64,000 nucleotides of DNA from Combretum micranthum. Its lineage: Eukaryota > Streptophyta > Magnoliopsida > Myrtales > Combretaceae. A model generated the notes under the pieces. That model worked only from the letters and a program-made list of their open reading frames with translations. It was not told where the DNA came from and did not search any database. A program made the translations under genes and the position numbers. Positions 23,513 through 40,100 of this stretch are shown here, one piece after another (the first letter of the stretch is position 1; the number at the start of each line of letters is the position of its first letter). The stretch is taken from NCBI GenBank assembly GCA_024138025.1, contig JAMXBD010000695.1, forward strand, positions 186,001 through 250,000. Direction: 5' to 3'.

Positions 23513-23700
23513 CTTGTCTGTTCAACAGACCGGGTTAAAAAAAAAAAAAAATACTACACTCCTCTCTTGAATAAACAAGGTCAACCACTTATGACTTCGT
23601 CTATTTTTACGAGTTCAATTTGCCTAAATTTGAGATTATTTTCATTCCAGTGGTATTTTTATAATTTTTTTAAAATAAGAATATTAATTTCCTTTTTTCG
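23513..23700 (-). repeat. right terminal inverted repeat of the PPR-carrying element
   Basis: Inverted partner of 22,538-22,733. Its inner edge abuts the end of the PPR homology and it includes a run of about 14 A. Confidence 0.8.
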
Positions 23701-23710
23701 AATAATTTAA

Positions 23711-24600
23711 TGTAAGGCAAGGTAAGGAAATGCTTTGAAATTTGCATATAAATATTTGTTTTATTAAAATCGAGAATAGTATATATACATATATAGGTAT
23801 GTATATAAGTAAAAGAAAATAAATAGGCTTATTCATCGACCATCATGGAGATTGTCACAACATACACAACTTTTACCATGATTCAATAACATGTCATAAA
23901 CATATTTCTAACTTTAATTATTATATGATTTTGAAAAACAAATCCTTAGCAAGAGAGAATTTCCATTTGCTTTGCTTCAATAAGGATACTAATGACTTAC
24001 TCTAAATTATTATAGGGGAAAAAAAAGTTCGAATGTTGTTGTAGAGCTGAGAATTTCCACCTACTTTGCTGTTATTAGTAACTTACTTTAAGTTAATATT
24101 TTAAAACAAGGACTTGGGATATTTCCATTGCTGAATAGAATTCCCCCCTTTTTGCTTCATATATATATACACATATACAATATAGCAACGCATAGAAGCT
24201 TTTCTTATTACCAGTGAAGCCATCGTTAATGTTTTTTTGCATATAGCATAACAAAAACATAGTCCATACAAAGTCTTCGTTGGTGTCATACTTGAAATAT
24301 CCGTTTCAGGGAAAAAGCAATCAGACCACTTTTAGTGAAGAGACGAATATAATATTCATGGCTGGACACAATTCAAGCACACTCGTGAGCAGTTTATAGA
24401 TATATCTCAGTCTGCCGGTATAACAGGTTGTGAACTTATATTAAAGTATGTGTAATATAAAGATAAATAAATTATAAAGAAAGACAAGTGTGTTATTTGA
24501 TATAAAATAAGAGGGTTTTATGGTCAATCCTAAAGTATATAAAAGAATTATTAAGAAAGGTCAAAGTGTCCAAGGATATTAAATAAGAAGGGTTTATGGT
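23711..24600. other. intergenic DNA, nothing recognised
   Basis: AT-rich sequence with no conserved coding. The exact left edge of the following LTR-like unit may lie in here. Confidence 0.5.
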
Positions 24601-25372
24601 TAAAGCTTGAATATAATTATATTGTATTCACATGGCAAAGACTTGATTAAGAATGGATTTTGGCAGAGTGTAAACTGGCTTCAATGCCTCTGGCGTAGAC
24701 TGCTTAAATTGGACATAAACCTAGTGTTTTTCCTAAGCAATATACCTCTATAAATAAACCCTAAACCTACGAATTTGTCATACCATTCCTCAATCAAAAC
24801 CCCAGATGAATTTGGACACGAGGAAGTCATGTGCGAATAATCGGACGAATTTGACTTAGGTCGGCATTTAAGCTGCCAGCTTTGAATTCTAAGCCACTGG
24901 CCTAAATATAATAGATGATGGCCTAAGTTTTGATGTTGAAGTGTCAAGAATTTGCTAAGGAAATTGAATTTATGCCAGCATGAAGGCCGTTGGCGTACTG
25001 ACCGACCTACAGTGGCGTTTTTCCTAAGCTAGGGTTGCGTTTTTTCAAAGCCAACCGTCTCTATATATAGACCCTAGACCCCACGACATTGTCATATTTT
25101 ATCTTCAGCAAAACCCTAGGTAAGTTGGCCTTTCTCTAGTCTTTTTCAGTCATTCTTTTTAGTTCGATCTTTCTAATACGAGTTGTTCTACGGATTTGAA
25201 GGAGATCCAAGATTTATGGTGAAACCCTAAAGTGATTGGAGATCTGGGAGACTCTGATTCAAAGGAAAAAGGTAATATCTTTCTTAGGATTTTATAACTC
25301 TTATGGTTTGAGAATTATAGGTTGTGATTTCGGTTTGTTATGAAATTCAAGAGAATTGTGGATTAGGGTTCC

Positions 25373-28335
<2,963 letters not shown>

Positions 28336-29609
28336 AGGGGGCGCACTATTCCAAATTTTGTTGTCTTAAGGAATTTTATCTCTTTCAAGTTGTTAAATAA
28401 GATTTTACATGTATGTTGAAGGAATTGTGGTGATAAATAGAGGTTGTTGGAAAGACTGTGTTGGATGATTTCTTTGAGTTGTAAACAAAAGAGACATGTG
28501 TGTTAATTACTTTTCGTAGATTTATATTTAGGGTTATAGATTCTTTTAGCGAGATTATGAAATTAAGGAATTAAGGTTTAATTGTGTATTATTATTGATC
28601 AGGGATATTTGAGAGATTAGGGTTCCTTTCTTTAAGAAGTTTTGTTGGTGGATTTGAGTTGGAAGCAATACCAGGTACGACCTTACCATGTTTGTTTGTA
28701 TGTGCTTGTAGGATTAGTTGTTATAAACCTGAATTAATAATTGTCGGACTTTAATTGAATTAAGTGTTGCTAGTGCTTGGCTACGGTCAGTAAAGACCAC
28801 GACAGTAGTGTGATATTAACGCTGGCAACCTAATGATCATTCTGTGTCGTTGTCCCTACTGGAGTTGCATTTGGAAATGATTCCGGTAGATTAGGAGTCG
28901 TTTTAGTCTGTATGGCGGAACGCAATGATGTGTGGGGAGTACCCAACGTCAATATATATGTATATAATTATTTTATATAAAGATTGTGAATCGGGGTCAT
29001 AAGTTACTCCGGGTTTAGGACTAGTTGCAAATGGTTCTAAATTGTGTTGGTTACTTAACTAGATTAAAGATAACAAATGGTGATTATTGCATTAGTTTTA
29101 GGGTTGTATGTGATTTATGTTGGCATGTTCATGCGTATTTATTTGTGGTATGACGTACTGGGCGTTTTTGTCAATTCCTTTATTTTTCAGGTACAGGTGA
29201 AGATGATATTGTTTATGATTTATCTGGATATGATCTATATGTTGATCATGGGGATAGCGATAGTGGACTTGACTATCCAACTAAGGACCAATAGATCTTG
29301 AGCATGAGAATTAAGAAAGGAATGTTGAAGATCTTTATGAAGCTATATTTGAGAATCTTATCAACTAATGAAGACTTTATGAGACTACATTCTTAGGTTT
29401 CTTTTGGTTTGAAAATTTGTAATTTTGGATTTTAATAGTTTGTTTTTGTCGAAGAGATTATTTTATGTGATGTTATAAAGTAACCATGGGAGAAAATTGG
29501 TGATTATCTTCAGTATAATTTGTGGTTTAGAGTTTTAATAGTCTTAGCGTGTTCTTAATAAGAGAATGACACTTGGCGAGTTGTGATGTCTTTAATTTAG
29601 GACATTATA

Positions 29610-30730
29610 GTATGAATTCGATTCCACTCTATTAATGTATATATATTCCACCATATCAAGAAACAACGCAACAAAGTAAGAACTTTAATAATTGTTTGTT
29701 GAGCGTCTTTTATACTGTTGAATCTAGTTCGGAGAGCGGTAACCCTGCTCAGATTGGGGGCATGGTAGTTTTAGGCGCTTAGACCACCCTTGTCATTTTG
29801 ATATGACTTTCATAAGTGATTCAGTGGGTAATCGATGGGGAATTTGGTATCGGTATAACATTTGCTTATTCTTGAAAGGATGTAATATAATTTAATTCAA
29901 TGTTTATGGGAACACTTGAATTAAGTGATATTATGGATCGAGTTAAGTAAAGTCGAAAAACGGCTAGAAACCCTAGATGAGATTACTTAATCGTTATGGA
30001 TAAATTTATCTAGGATGGTATGAATATCCGAACTACTTATATCAACTTCCTGAGCGTCGTAATCGTTATTGAGGTTCCCTCAGAAATCTCTGTTGCTCAA
30101 GTTTGAATACTCCTATGATGTATGACTAGCTAAAGATTGAATAATAAATTATTGGTTGTTGCATTTTGCATTTAGCTTAAGCATATGTGAATCACTTTCT
30201 ATTTGTATTCATTACTTGCGTACTGGGCCTTTGGCTCATATTTTAACCATTTCAGATGGTGAATTTGACGAGTTTTACACGAGTATGGGGTATGGAACTG
30301 ATTTCGAGAATTTTCTTGATGATTTAGAGGACTAGAGATGACCTTAGACTTGATGGAATCCATATTTTGTAATAGACTAGTTATGATAGCTTTTGTGGTT
30401 GTATTTAAAGTTCTAGTTGGATTATATGTGTAATTTTGTTAAGGCTTGTAAGAAGCCTTTGGTTGTAATATATATATATATATATATATACGTACTTAGC
30501 TATGTATGACTTGAGTTTATCTCTTTTGTGAAATATGTTAATGGTGTTGTTATGTTTTGCTAAAAGTTTTGAAAAACTATGGTTTCAATTTTGTTAATTA
30601 TGTGGAGTTAGACAAACAATTCCTCAAATACTTCTTTTTAGACAACCTTACATATAATCCTACAGGTTATATGTGGTTAGGAAACTGTTATCGCCTATTT
30701 CAATTATAAGGGTGATAGTGGGTCCTTACA
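29610..30730 (+). mobile_element. B-related LTR segment (family C), left-truncated
   Basis: It parallels the right half of family B: GATGGG-rich zone, AAACCCTAGATGA, 'ATCAACTTCCTGAGC', TACTGGGCCTTTGGCTCA, then an exon-like stretch (30,256-30,335) reading GYGTDFENFLDDLED-stop, then ACAACCTTACATATAAT and GGGTCCTTACA at 30,730. Sequence identity to B is clearly lower than between B copies, so I treat it as a sister family. Its left edge directly follows the end of D. Confidence 0.65.
30471..30490 (+). repeat. (AT)n microsatellite
   Basis: About ten AT units within the right part of unit C. Confidence 0.9.
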
Positions 30731-32249
30731 TATATATACATAAATATTAAATAGAAATTAATTTTTGTTTTTATTTATTTATATAGTTATATATAATATA
30801 TTATGTGTATAAAATTCACAAATTTGCTAATGAGCTTATTAATAGGTCTACTTGCAAGCTTGTTCACAAGCCTAAACAAACTTGTTTTCAAGTTAGCTTA
30901 TGAGCTTAAATCAAAGCTTGAGTTTGGCTTTTTTATTAACCAAGGTTGAGCTGAGTCGAGCTTGAAGTGAGCTGAGCTTGAGTAGCTTATGAGCAGCTCA
31001 ACTAATTTGTAGCCTTATGTTGCATTTGCCGAAGCAAGGTGTAACTATACTATGAGATATGAAAGAGATAAGGATAGAAAATTTGAGTCCAGATTTAATG
31101 TGGAGTTCAATCCACTTCCTATACTTCATGATTCACTAATGCCTCCAATTGAGGATTTCATCACTACTTTATTAATCACCAAATAAACACGCTCAAGCTG
31201 AGCAATCTACCGCTTTTATAACATTTAGGAAATAAAATATTTCCTTTCCCTCTCCAGATGCTCACTAATATATAGCAGATATAAGAACGAAGCACTATAA
31301 TATTTTTCTCTCTCTTTCCAAATATTTACAAGTTAATGAACAAAAAAATCAACGCTTTGTTCATTCGTAAATAAAAGCTCTTTTTTCACTTCCACACTTC
31401 TCTGTTTTGAATCTCCCAAGGATAGAGTATTTATAGCCTTCAAAAATTCAAATGTCCATTGGAGATAACGTCTATAAGTTGCCAAGCATTAAATGCGCTT
31501 TAACTGCTCTTTTTCCACATAGACTCATTCATTTAAACTATCACGCCCTAATGCTTGTCTCACCTTAAAGTGTAACGCCTCATTTTTCCCCTCGATCAAG
31601 TCTATGCTTATATGTACTTTGTCGAACCTTGAATTCAAACTTTCGTGCCCTAATGCTTGTCATCCTTTGAGCTTGTTTTGCCTTAAGCTTGTCGTACCTT
31701 ACATTTGACCTTTGACAGGAGTGGTGTAACTTTGAACTTGTTGAGTCTTAGTCTTGAACTTGTCGTACCTTAACCAGTGGACCCATCGGCCTTTGATGTG
31801 ACCCTCGACCAAGCACTCTGCGTGTTTGAACCTTTCGAGCTTTAGACATTGAGCTTGTTACATGCCATGACCCTAAATAGGGGCCTAATGGGTTTACTCT
31901 AAAGTCATCATATCACGTGTGCACCCATAATATGAAGCCCACCTTGTAAGTCAGAGATTGCAAGACTCTAATTACCTATTCTCTCAATATGTTATACATA
32001 TATATATTTAGAAAAAAATAGTTTTGGATATCGATATTTCCACAAATCACAAGGACCGTAGAGAATCAGATACCTTATTAAAGATGAAACAAGGTAAAGT
32101 AACTTAGGTTATTTATCATCCACTATCAAGGGGATTATAAAAGGAATAAATCAATTTTTAATTCTTTTCTCTCAACTAAGTTTAGTCCATAGACATTATA
32201 ATCATCAAATTATCATGACTTGATCATTGACACGCTCTGCGCTCGATTC
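30731..32249. other. repeat-like intergenic DNA, no gene
   Basis: About 30,820-31,010 is rich in GAGCTTGA/AAGCTTGAGC units like those at 16,380-16,720. The remainder is AT-rich with no coding I recognise. Confidence 0.5.
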
Positions 32250-35200
32250 CTATCCCAATCCCAGCTTTATGATCTTCCTATAAAAACAAACTATTAGGGG
32301 GTAAGCTACATCTAGCTTAGTGAGATATATCCCTATGCAAAACACACTCATAGTAAATAAAATAACAAGCAAGTTTGTTAACAATCATATGAAATGCAAC
32401 ATCCACATGATCAAGCAATACATATGATCAATCAGAAATCATATGTTTGAATAGGGATGTTCATGGTTTGGTTAACCAGTTTGTGACCCTATTTTTTAAA
32501 TCTAACCGTAATGATTAGCTTTTTAATATCTCGATCCTAAATTGATCAATTATAAATGGTTAATTGCATCAACGGTTAACTATATTTTTCAGTTTTCGGT
32601 TTTTAATCATTTAACATAATGGTTATGCAAAATTTGTAACTAACCGTATTTTTCAATATGTTTGTTAAAAAAAAAAAATTAAAGCATTTTTTATAATTAT
32701 ATTAAAAGATGTAAATTAAGAATATAAGACATGTGAAAGAGTTGTTAATAGATATCGGTGCCATCAAGATAATCATTATAATAAGCTTTGCTCTTGTGTT
32801 CTTATCTACCTTGAACAATTGAGCTCAATACAAAATCTCATTCAATTATTTAAGTATATTATAAATTATATATATTTATGAATATGGATCGGTTTTTGGT
32901 TCTATAAATCGAAACCGTAACAAAAAATCAGAAAAATTAAAAATGCGAATCCTAAACTGAAACTGATGGACTAGTTAATCATTTTTTCCGAATTGGTTTT
33001 TCGGTTTTAGTTCGGCTATCTTAAACATTTGTTTTTTTGCACACGTTTATGTTTAAATGTATTTACACCCTCTATTTGAGGTTATGTGTTTTCGGCCAAT
33101 TACGACCATAGTTCACAAATAAGTTTTTTGGAGATTTTTTTGGTTACTACTCGCCACTAAAACTTGTAGATTATACCGGCTACTACACTCCACTTGTAGA
33201 TTATACCGATTATACCAACACTACTATTATGCTCTTGTCCCAACAATGGTATAATAATGAATATAATCTGACTCACTTCGTGATATGAATGATCCAATTT
33301 GTTAATTTGATCCCAATATATATATATATATATGGGTGATTATAGAGATATTCAAAAACACTTCAACATGGCATAAAAGACAATAACTAATTTTATCAAC
33401 CATTCAAGTTTTGGTATGCTTATATTATGTTTAACAAACACCATGATAGCAAACATTCCCTCTATAAATCCCCACATATATATTCCTTTTTATCTTTTCC
33501 TTATTTCTAGTACTTCTAAATTACAAGCACAAACATAAATACGTAAAACATGAAGATAAACTCTCTCATTCTTAGTGCAATCTTTAGTTGAAGTGATTAT
33601 TTCATATTGATTCTACTTAAATTTCTAACTCTATATACTCTATTTGCATCGTTTTTTCCGGTTATAGAAGTTCTAACATAAAATGGTCATAACTTGCTCA
33701 TTTTAACATGAAATTTCACATATGAATAGTCATTTTCTTCCTACTTTGAATGATGTATCCATTTTTAAGGCTAATTACAACATTTAAAAACATTTGGATC
33801 TTGAAATGTCAATGAAAAGAAGATGTCTAGAAGTTCCAGACTTTCATTTTTCCAAATATTTAGACTTTTTCTAAACTCAAAATATACTAGAATGTAATAT
33901 CACATAATAATAGTTCATAAAACATGCATGATCAGAGTGATGTTGCTTGTAACAATTATTCTCATAAGGTGATTCTTTTATAAAATGACAATGACTTAAG
34001 TTCAATAGGCATTATAAATTTGCAAGAAAACTTTATTTCTTGTTATTCATTTCTATTTAAAAATAAGGTTTAATACTTTGTTTTGATCTTCCATAATAAT
34101 GATACTAACTTAAGTTGTATAATTATTCTTATAAACTTTAATCTTTCTAAAACATGACATTATATGATAAATAATTTTTTGAGTTGAAATTGGTTTACTT
34201 TGCTTTTTAAATTTTGGTATTTGCAAAAATTTTGGCATAATTTTGTCTTATATTCTTATCATTTGAAAGTATTGATACCAAGCAGGTTCTTGTAAAATAA
34301 TTAGTGAACTTAGTGTTCTTAAAAGACAAACTTTATAAGTTTTATAGAAAAATTTTATTTCTTTAAGACTAATATTTATTTTGAAAACAAGGTTCAACAT
34401 ATTTATTTTTATTTCCTATGAGAGTGATAACACCAATATATTTGTAATAATTTCATGGACCCAAAATTTCCGTGAAACTTAGTAATTAGAAATAAAAGAA
34501 TTTTCGAATTAAATTTTACTTACTCCCTCTTTAGTTTTGACACTTTGGGGGAAAAAAAAAATGAAGGGTTTGTTTTATATTTTCACCATTTGAAAACATT
34601 GTTGTCAAGTTGGTTAGGTAAGAAAAATCAAAGTAAAATCTTCCTTATTATGTCCTATTTTCTTGGTATTTTAGGGAAAATGTAGTGGATTTATTTTCTT
34701 GATTTTATTATTTTCAAACATTTTTGTTAAGTTGATTTTGGAAAAGAAAAATTAAAGTTTCATGTCCCCTAACATTCCCTATAATATTGGCATTTTCACA
34801 AAAATAAGGAGAGGATTTAGTTTTCAAAATTTCATTTTTGATAAAAGATTCTTTCATGTCTAAAAATAATTTTGAGTTCTACCAAAATTTCTCATAATCA
34901 ACAATTGTCAATTTTCTTTATGCCAACATTACTTTTTGGATTCAAAAGATTATTTTGTTTTATTGCAACATCATTATGGACATGTACATAAAATAAAACT
35001 TAGAACATAAAGATGAACATAAAGCATATAGTAACAATAATTAAACAACCAAGAACATAAAGTTAACATAATTAAACTTGGGAGTCTTTGCTTCTCATCA
35101 AGGTTCCTTAAGACTCGAAAATAATGACAGTCGCCATGAAAATAAATAAAAAGATCATAAATAAAATATAATATGGAAGTCTTACGATTTATCAAGGCTT

Positions 35201-36530
35201 CTCGAGACTTTAATTAATTCCAGTCTCATGAATAAAACATAATAAGTAATAAGAAAACAAGAGCGTCTTAGATTACATTCAAGGTTCCCTAAGACGTAGA
35301 AATGGACAAGTCCCATTTTTTTTTTACTTGAAAATAGACAAGTCTAAGACTGAAGATCAATGAGTCTTATCTAATAGCATAAAATAAATAAGAGCATGAA
35401 ATATAAAGAGTTAGATTAGTGAGTATTTAGGTTCTAAAGAATATAAATATCACATATACATATTTATGTATAGAAAGTTAATGTTAGAAATGATAACATA
35501 ACATAAACATGAACATGGATATAAAGTTAAAACACGAAATGAGCATTATGTTATTTCTATATTTCCATTCCCTAGAATGTGCATCATGGGGATTTTATTT
35601 AGGAATTCCAACACACATATTTTTCATGCCACATAACATGAACAAGGAAGAAGGTTATAATGTTTTACCTAAAACAAGAGATTGGGTTGTATATGGATGA
35701 ACGAGGGAAGGAAAGTGTTTAAGGGAAATTTTTAGAGAGAACATATGAAGAGAAATTGATAGATTTTTGTTATGGTGAAGAAAAAGTGTGAAAATGAGAG
35801 AGGGGATGTGGGGGTATTTATAGGAGAAAAAGGAGGGGACTAAATCATGAAAAAAAAAGTGTAATAAAGTGTAAAAGAAATTAAGTGAAAAGTAGTGTTA
35901 AAAAAGAAAAATATAAGAAATAGTGTATAAGATGTAAGAGTTGGTGTAAGAGTAGTGTAAGAAAAAGTAGAGATAGATGAATAGTAATAAACAGTAAAAA
36001 GTAAAATGAAGTGACAAATTAATTACTGGTAGAGATAAAATATGCATATAATAATTACATCTGACATTTTTAGTAATAAAAAAAATTTGTAATTGATATT
36101 TTCATGAAACGATAAATCATTAAATGATATTTAAAAGATGAATTGATATTATTTTATCATTAATTTTATCCAGTTTGTTATCACAGTTTATGTACTAGTG
36201 ATCAAGCGCGGAAACTATTTGGTTGACAAAATTTGATTTGAGAATTTAGATACCATGTTATAAAAATAAATTTTCATTATTTTATTGCTGAATATTAATT
36301 AAAATATATTGTGTTGATTTGCGTATTCATGATCGGATGCGGGAACTGATCTCGTAAAGGTTTCATACGAGTGATGTTTTGTTGAATCTGATCATTTTAG
36401 GATTTATAATATATATTTGGTTCATAATTTGTGCTTATATTATTTTTATAAGTTTATTACATATTTTAGGGTCTCAGAAGCTGTTTGATCCAGTCTAATG
36501 CTTTTAGTGTTTAAGGTTAACTTGGTTTGA
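32250..36530 (-). mobile_element. old, diverged family A LTR (copy A7), minus strand; edges approximate
   Basis: Ordered, inverted landmarks of family A are present: GGTAAGCTACATCTAGCTTAG (about 32,300), TTGTAGATTATACCGGCTAC (33,165), TGGTCATAACTTGCTCATTT (33,684), ACAAGTCTAAGACT (35,339), a reversed TATAAATA (about 35,815) and AAGTAGAGATAGATGAATAG (35,967). The spacing fits A5. It is much more diverged and AT-shifted than the other copies, and its ends cannot be placed exactly. Confidence 0.7.
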
Positions 36531-36639
36531 CTTTATGATTCTGGTTCGGTTTTTAATTATATGGTTTTATATATAAGATTACTGTAAAATTTATTTCATT
36601 CAATTAATTCTGGAAGTCGTAGTCATTAAAATTGTGACT

Positions 36640-37157
36640 GTTAAGGTCTAAATTTTATATGTGTATTTATATATTCTCTTTAATTTACTATAGTCATTAT
36701 TGTTTTGTTAGTTATATTTCATTAGATGTCATTAACTTCTTGTGTAAACATGTACATGTATCATAGTAGAAGCCTATAGGTCATATGTTTAGTAAGAGGG
36801 TATTTCAGTTTTTTAAATTATCATTTCTAGATTTTTGCTGAGCTTTATTTGTTTTACTAATCACTTTTCTATGTATTTTACAAAGCAACAACAAAAAGAA
36901 AAATAAAATAACAAATATTTAAAGAAAGATACACAAAAATAATTATAATGACATAAATAAATATAATACTTATAAACAATGAGCGGCAATGAGAGAAATA
37001 ACAAGAGATCATAATGAAGATGTCAACCTAGAAAATTTTCATTAAAGGAAACAATTCTAAGCTTTCCATAGCTACTAGCTTTCTCATGATCTACCCTTCT
37101 CTTCATCTCACCATCCTAAGGAGTTTATAACCTAATTTCCCTAAAGATCATAAACCT
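36640..37157 (-). mobile_element. internal (leader) region of a family D retroelement, remnant
   Basis: It lies just inside the primer binding site on the minus strand, where a 5' leader should be. No gag frame is visible and it is cut off on the left by diverged A7-like DNA. Confidence 0.45.
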
Positions 37158-37170
37158 GGCTCTGATACCA
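37158..37170 (-). promoter_or_regulatory. primer binding site (initiator Met tRNA type)
   Basis: Read on the minus strand it is TGGTATCAGAGCC, the standard plant retroelement site complementary to the 3' end of initiator methionine tRNA. It starts 7 nt inside the LTR end CATTACA (37,178). This fixes the orientation of the D element and proves that the adjoining D sequence is an LTR. Confidence 0.85.
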
Positions 37171-37177
37171 TTTTAGT

Positions 37178-40100
37178 TGTAATGCTTTAACCTGATGGTA
37201 TTACAATCCACCATATGTCCTCTCTTGAGAAGGATACGAAAAGGCTATAAATTCACTAATCCACAAATATTCAATCATGTATCTCTAATACACACATATA
37301 AAAGGAATCTATTTATAAATATTTCATAACAAGACTTTTTACAAACTTGTTGGCATATGTAAGCCCCGGAAAATTTCAGTAAATAATTCCAAGATGAACT
37401 TCGAAAATAAACCCTAAAAATCACTCCAAATTAAAACCGAACTTCAACTAGTCCAAAAACACGAGCGAATTCAAAAATTTCCAAATCCTGAGGAAAATAA
37501 GAATCCTTAAAAATAAAATAAGAACTCAACATACTTCAATTCCAAAACCATTACATATGAAAAATTTCATATTTAACTTCGACTTATAAAATCGGATAAT
37601 ATAAAGCCCAAAAAAAATTATTAAAAAAAAAGTAAATGATGATTAACCTTCGGAAATAAAACTCAATTCAATAATTCCGAAAACGTTAAGAGATATTAAA
37701 TACTCACAAAAATAAAATTTAAAATAAATCTCTCAAATTTAAATATGTTGTATTAACATAAAATACCGGTTTCCAAATTGGCAAAGATCTAAACTGGAAA
37801 ATCACCCGAAAACCCTAAGTGGAATACAATAGTTTAAGTCCGGCAATCTAGCGCCCTTAACCCTAGAGGCCAAGGTGTAATTTAAATATGTAGAATATCT
37901 AGTAGTAATATAAGTTTGTTTAAAAATATCAGATTGGTAAATTTTTGACCTATTTCGAACCCGTTTGGATATAGACTTCGAAAAGCGTGTCTCGGGGCTC
38001 GAGATATCAAAAATATACCATTAGTACCGTTAGACTTGTAATTTCATAAGATTTTCAAATATATCAGTTATATAATTTTTCGGGTTATAAAAGTTACAGT
38101 TATAATCTTTTTATCGTATTTTCATTACTACCGATAATTAATTAGTCTTTTGCACTATTTGCTTTTATTTCATTACACAATTTTATTATTCTTATAAAGC
38201 CTTATATTTTTAGATAAATATTTTATATATTATAGAAAATTTTGTTTTTCTAAAATTTAGTTAGTTCGGGCTTTTACGGGATCAGATTCTGTTTAAGACC
38301 CGATACTAAAAATAAAATAAATTAATTTAATAATTGTAAAATATTTTAAAAATATTTTTATTTTCATAAAATAATTTTTTTAGAATTTTTCGGGTTATAA
38401 AAATTTCATTTATAGGCCATATTCGCGTATTTTGATCATACTGGTAACATATTTGTTAAAATACTAAAATAATTCAAATAATTATTTAATTTTAATTATG
38501 AAAAATCTGCTACAAATATTTGGAAAAAATTTTATAATTTTATTTTATTTATTTTATTAAGAAAGTACTTTTACAACCCATACTTTCAAGTACACCTTAC
38601 ACATATCACTTTCTTTTCATTTCAATCTTTCTACACATTATCCCACACTTCATGGCAGATTTTCCCTCCTTTATGGCTGCCGTTGTCCTTTAAATTACTC
38701 CATTTTGACTAAATTAATTATATTCTACTCATTCTTAAAGAAGCTACATTATACATTTATTACACAATTCAATTTTGAGTCAAATTTTAAACAAATTCCC
38801 TCTCTCTCCTCTCTCAATATTCACGTGCAGCATGTCCCAATATTGGCTGCTCTTGTTTTATTTTTTTTCTTCTTTCATTCATTAATACACTCATTTTCTC
38901 TCTCTCTTTCATTTACTCCTTCTTCCTTTTTCATTCCTTAGCTTTTTCTCTCTCTTTTTCCTCTCTTTTCTTCTTCATATTGTTCTTGTTTCTTCAAGAA
39001 CACAAGCTGCTCCCTTCTTCTTCCATGAGCTCCCACACATATTTTTGAAGATTTTTAAGTAAATCTTCCTCTCAAAGCTTCCATAGGTGATATAGGTAAA
39101 GTGTAATGAGAGTTTCATGCATCAAATGACCTTCTATAAGTTTAAAAGCTTAGGATGATGATGCCAAGAATGAAACACTCCTCTTCTCTATAGTTAATCT
39201 CTTGTATCACTATTATTTTCTTGTTTAAAGTAGTTATATTTTATAGATCTAACTTTTTGTAGCTTTGATTTTTGTTTATGCCTTAGATCTTGTTATTTGA
39301 TTTATTATTTTTGTTATTGCTTATGATTTATGCATATATTCCTCATTCACGTGTGTTCATGCACTCAAAACTAGGTAGTAAACTAGATCTAGTGTTTTGA
39401 GTTCATAAAATGCATTAGACTTTGTTTTATGTTCATGGATAACTTGTAGTAGCATGATGATAGTAGGAATGTTTTAGAAAACTCAAGATCTATTTTATTT
39501 TCAACAAAAATCATTTTTGAAAATTCGGATGAAAATGGAACCATATTTGGAAAAGTTGTTTTTCAACTTCAAAATGTGTATTTTTCATTTAAAATGAAGG
39601 GCTTAGGGTATAGATAACAAAAATGAAAGATTTGGATGAGTAAAGTTTAGATCTATGAGTTTATTGTGCACTACCATGGGTTTCATTTAGATGTATATTC
39701 ATATTATGTGTAGATCTTAGATTTGAACTTGAACAAAAATTGTGAAATTCGTATTTTGGCAAGATCCCTATTTAAAAACCACTTTCCAAATGTCAAAATG
39801 TAATTTTTACTTAAGATAATGAAGGCTTAATATATATATATATATATATATCATCAAGACTTCTTTTTACAAGAATCAAAGGTGATTTTCAAAATAAAAA
39901 TCTCATTTTCTGATTTTGGTCAAGACATATTTTAAAAACATGTTTTCCAACTCAAAAATGAAGTTTTTATTCAAGATATGAAAGGCTCTTAGGATAGGAT
40001 ATGTAAGGAATGGATTTTCATAAGTTTAGATAGATTTTATCAAAAGATATGTCCAAAAATGAATTTTGTAAATTCGGATCCCAACCAAGACCAATTTTTA

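Larger units (their letters stand above)
22538..23700. mobile_element. TIR element carrying a captured PPR gene fragment (Pack-MULE-like)
   Basis: Two long imperfect inverted repeats (22,538-22,733 and 23,513-23,700) flank an interior of about 780 bp. The outer ends share a long inverted match around GGAAATTAATATTCTTATTT; the inner ends share TTGARCAGACAAG. The flanks AGTAATTTAG (22,528-22,537) and AATAATTTAA (23,701-23,710) match at 8 of 10 positions, as an old 9-10-bp target duplication would. Long TIRs, this duplication size and a gene-derived interior with no transposase are hallmarks of Pack-MULEs. Family assignment is inference. It lies about 0.9 kb past the NOT2 stop. Confidence 0.75.

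Noticed and set aside
24615..24630. TATAT + TGTATTCAC as the left end of the D LTR
   Set aside because: The matching TATAT after 30,730 is in a TA repeat and belongs to unit C; the evidence is too weak to fix a boundary.
28615..28627. GATTAGGGTTCC, also found just left of A8, as its right-hand target duplication
   Set aside because: The base pattern before it is not an A-family end, and the G run makes continuity doubtful.
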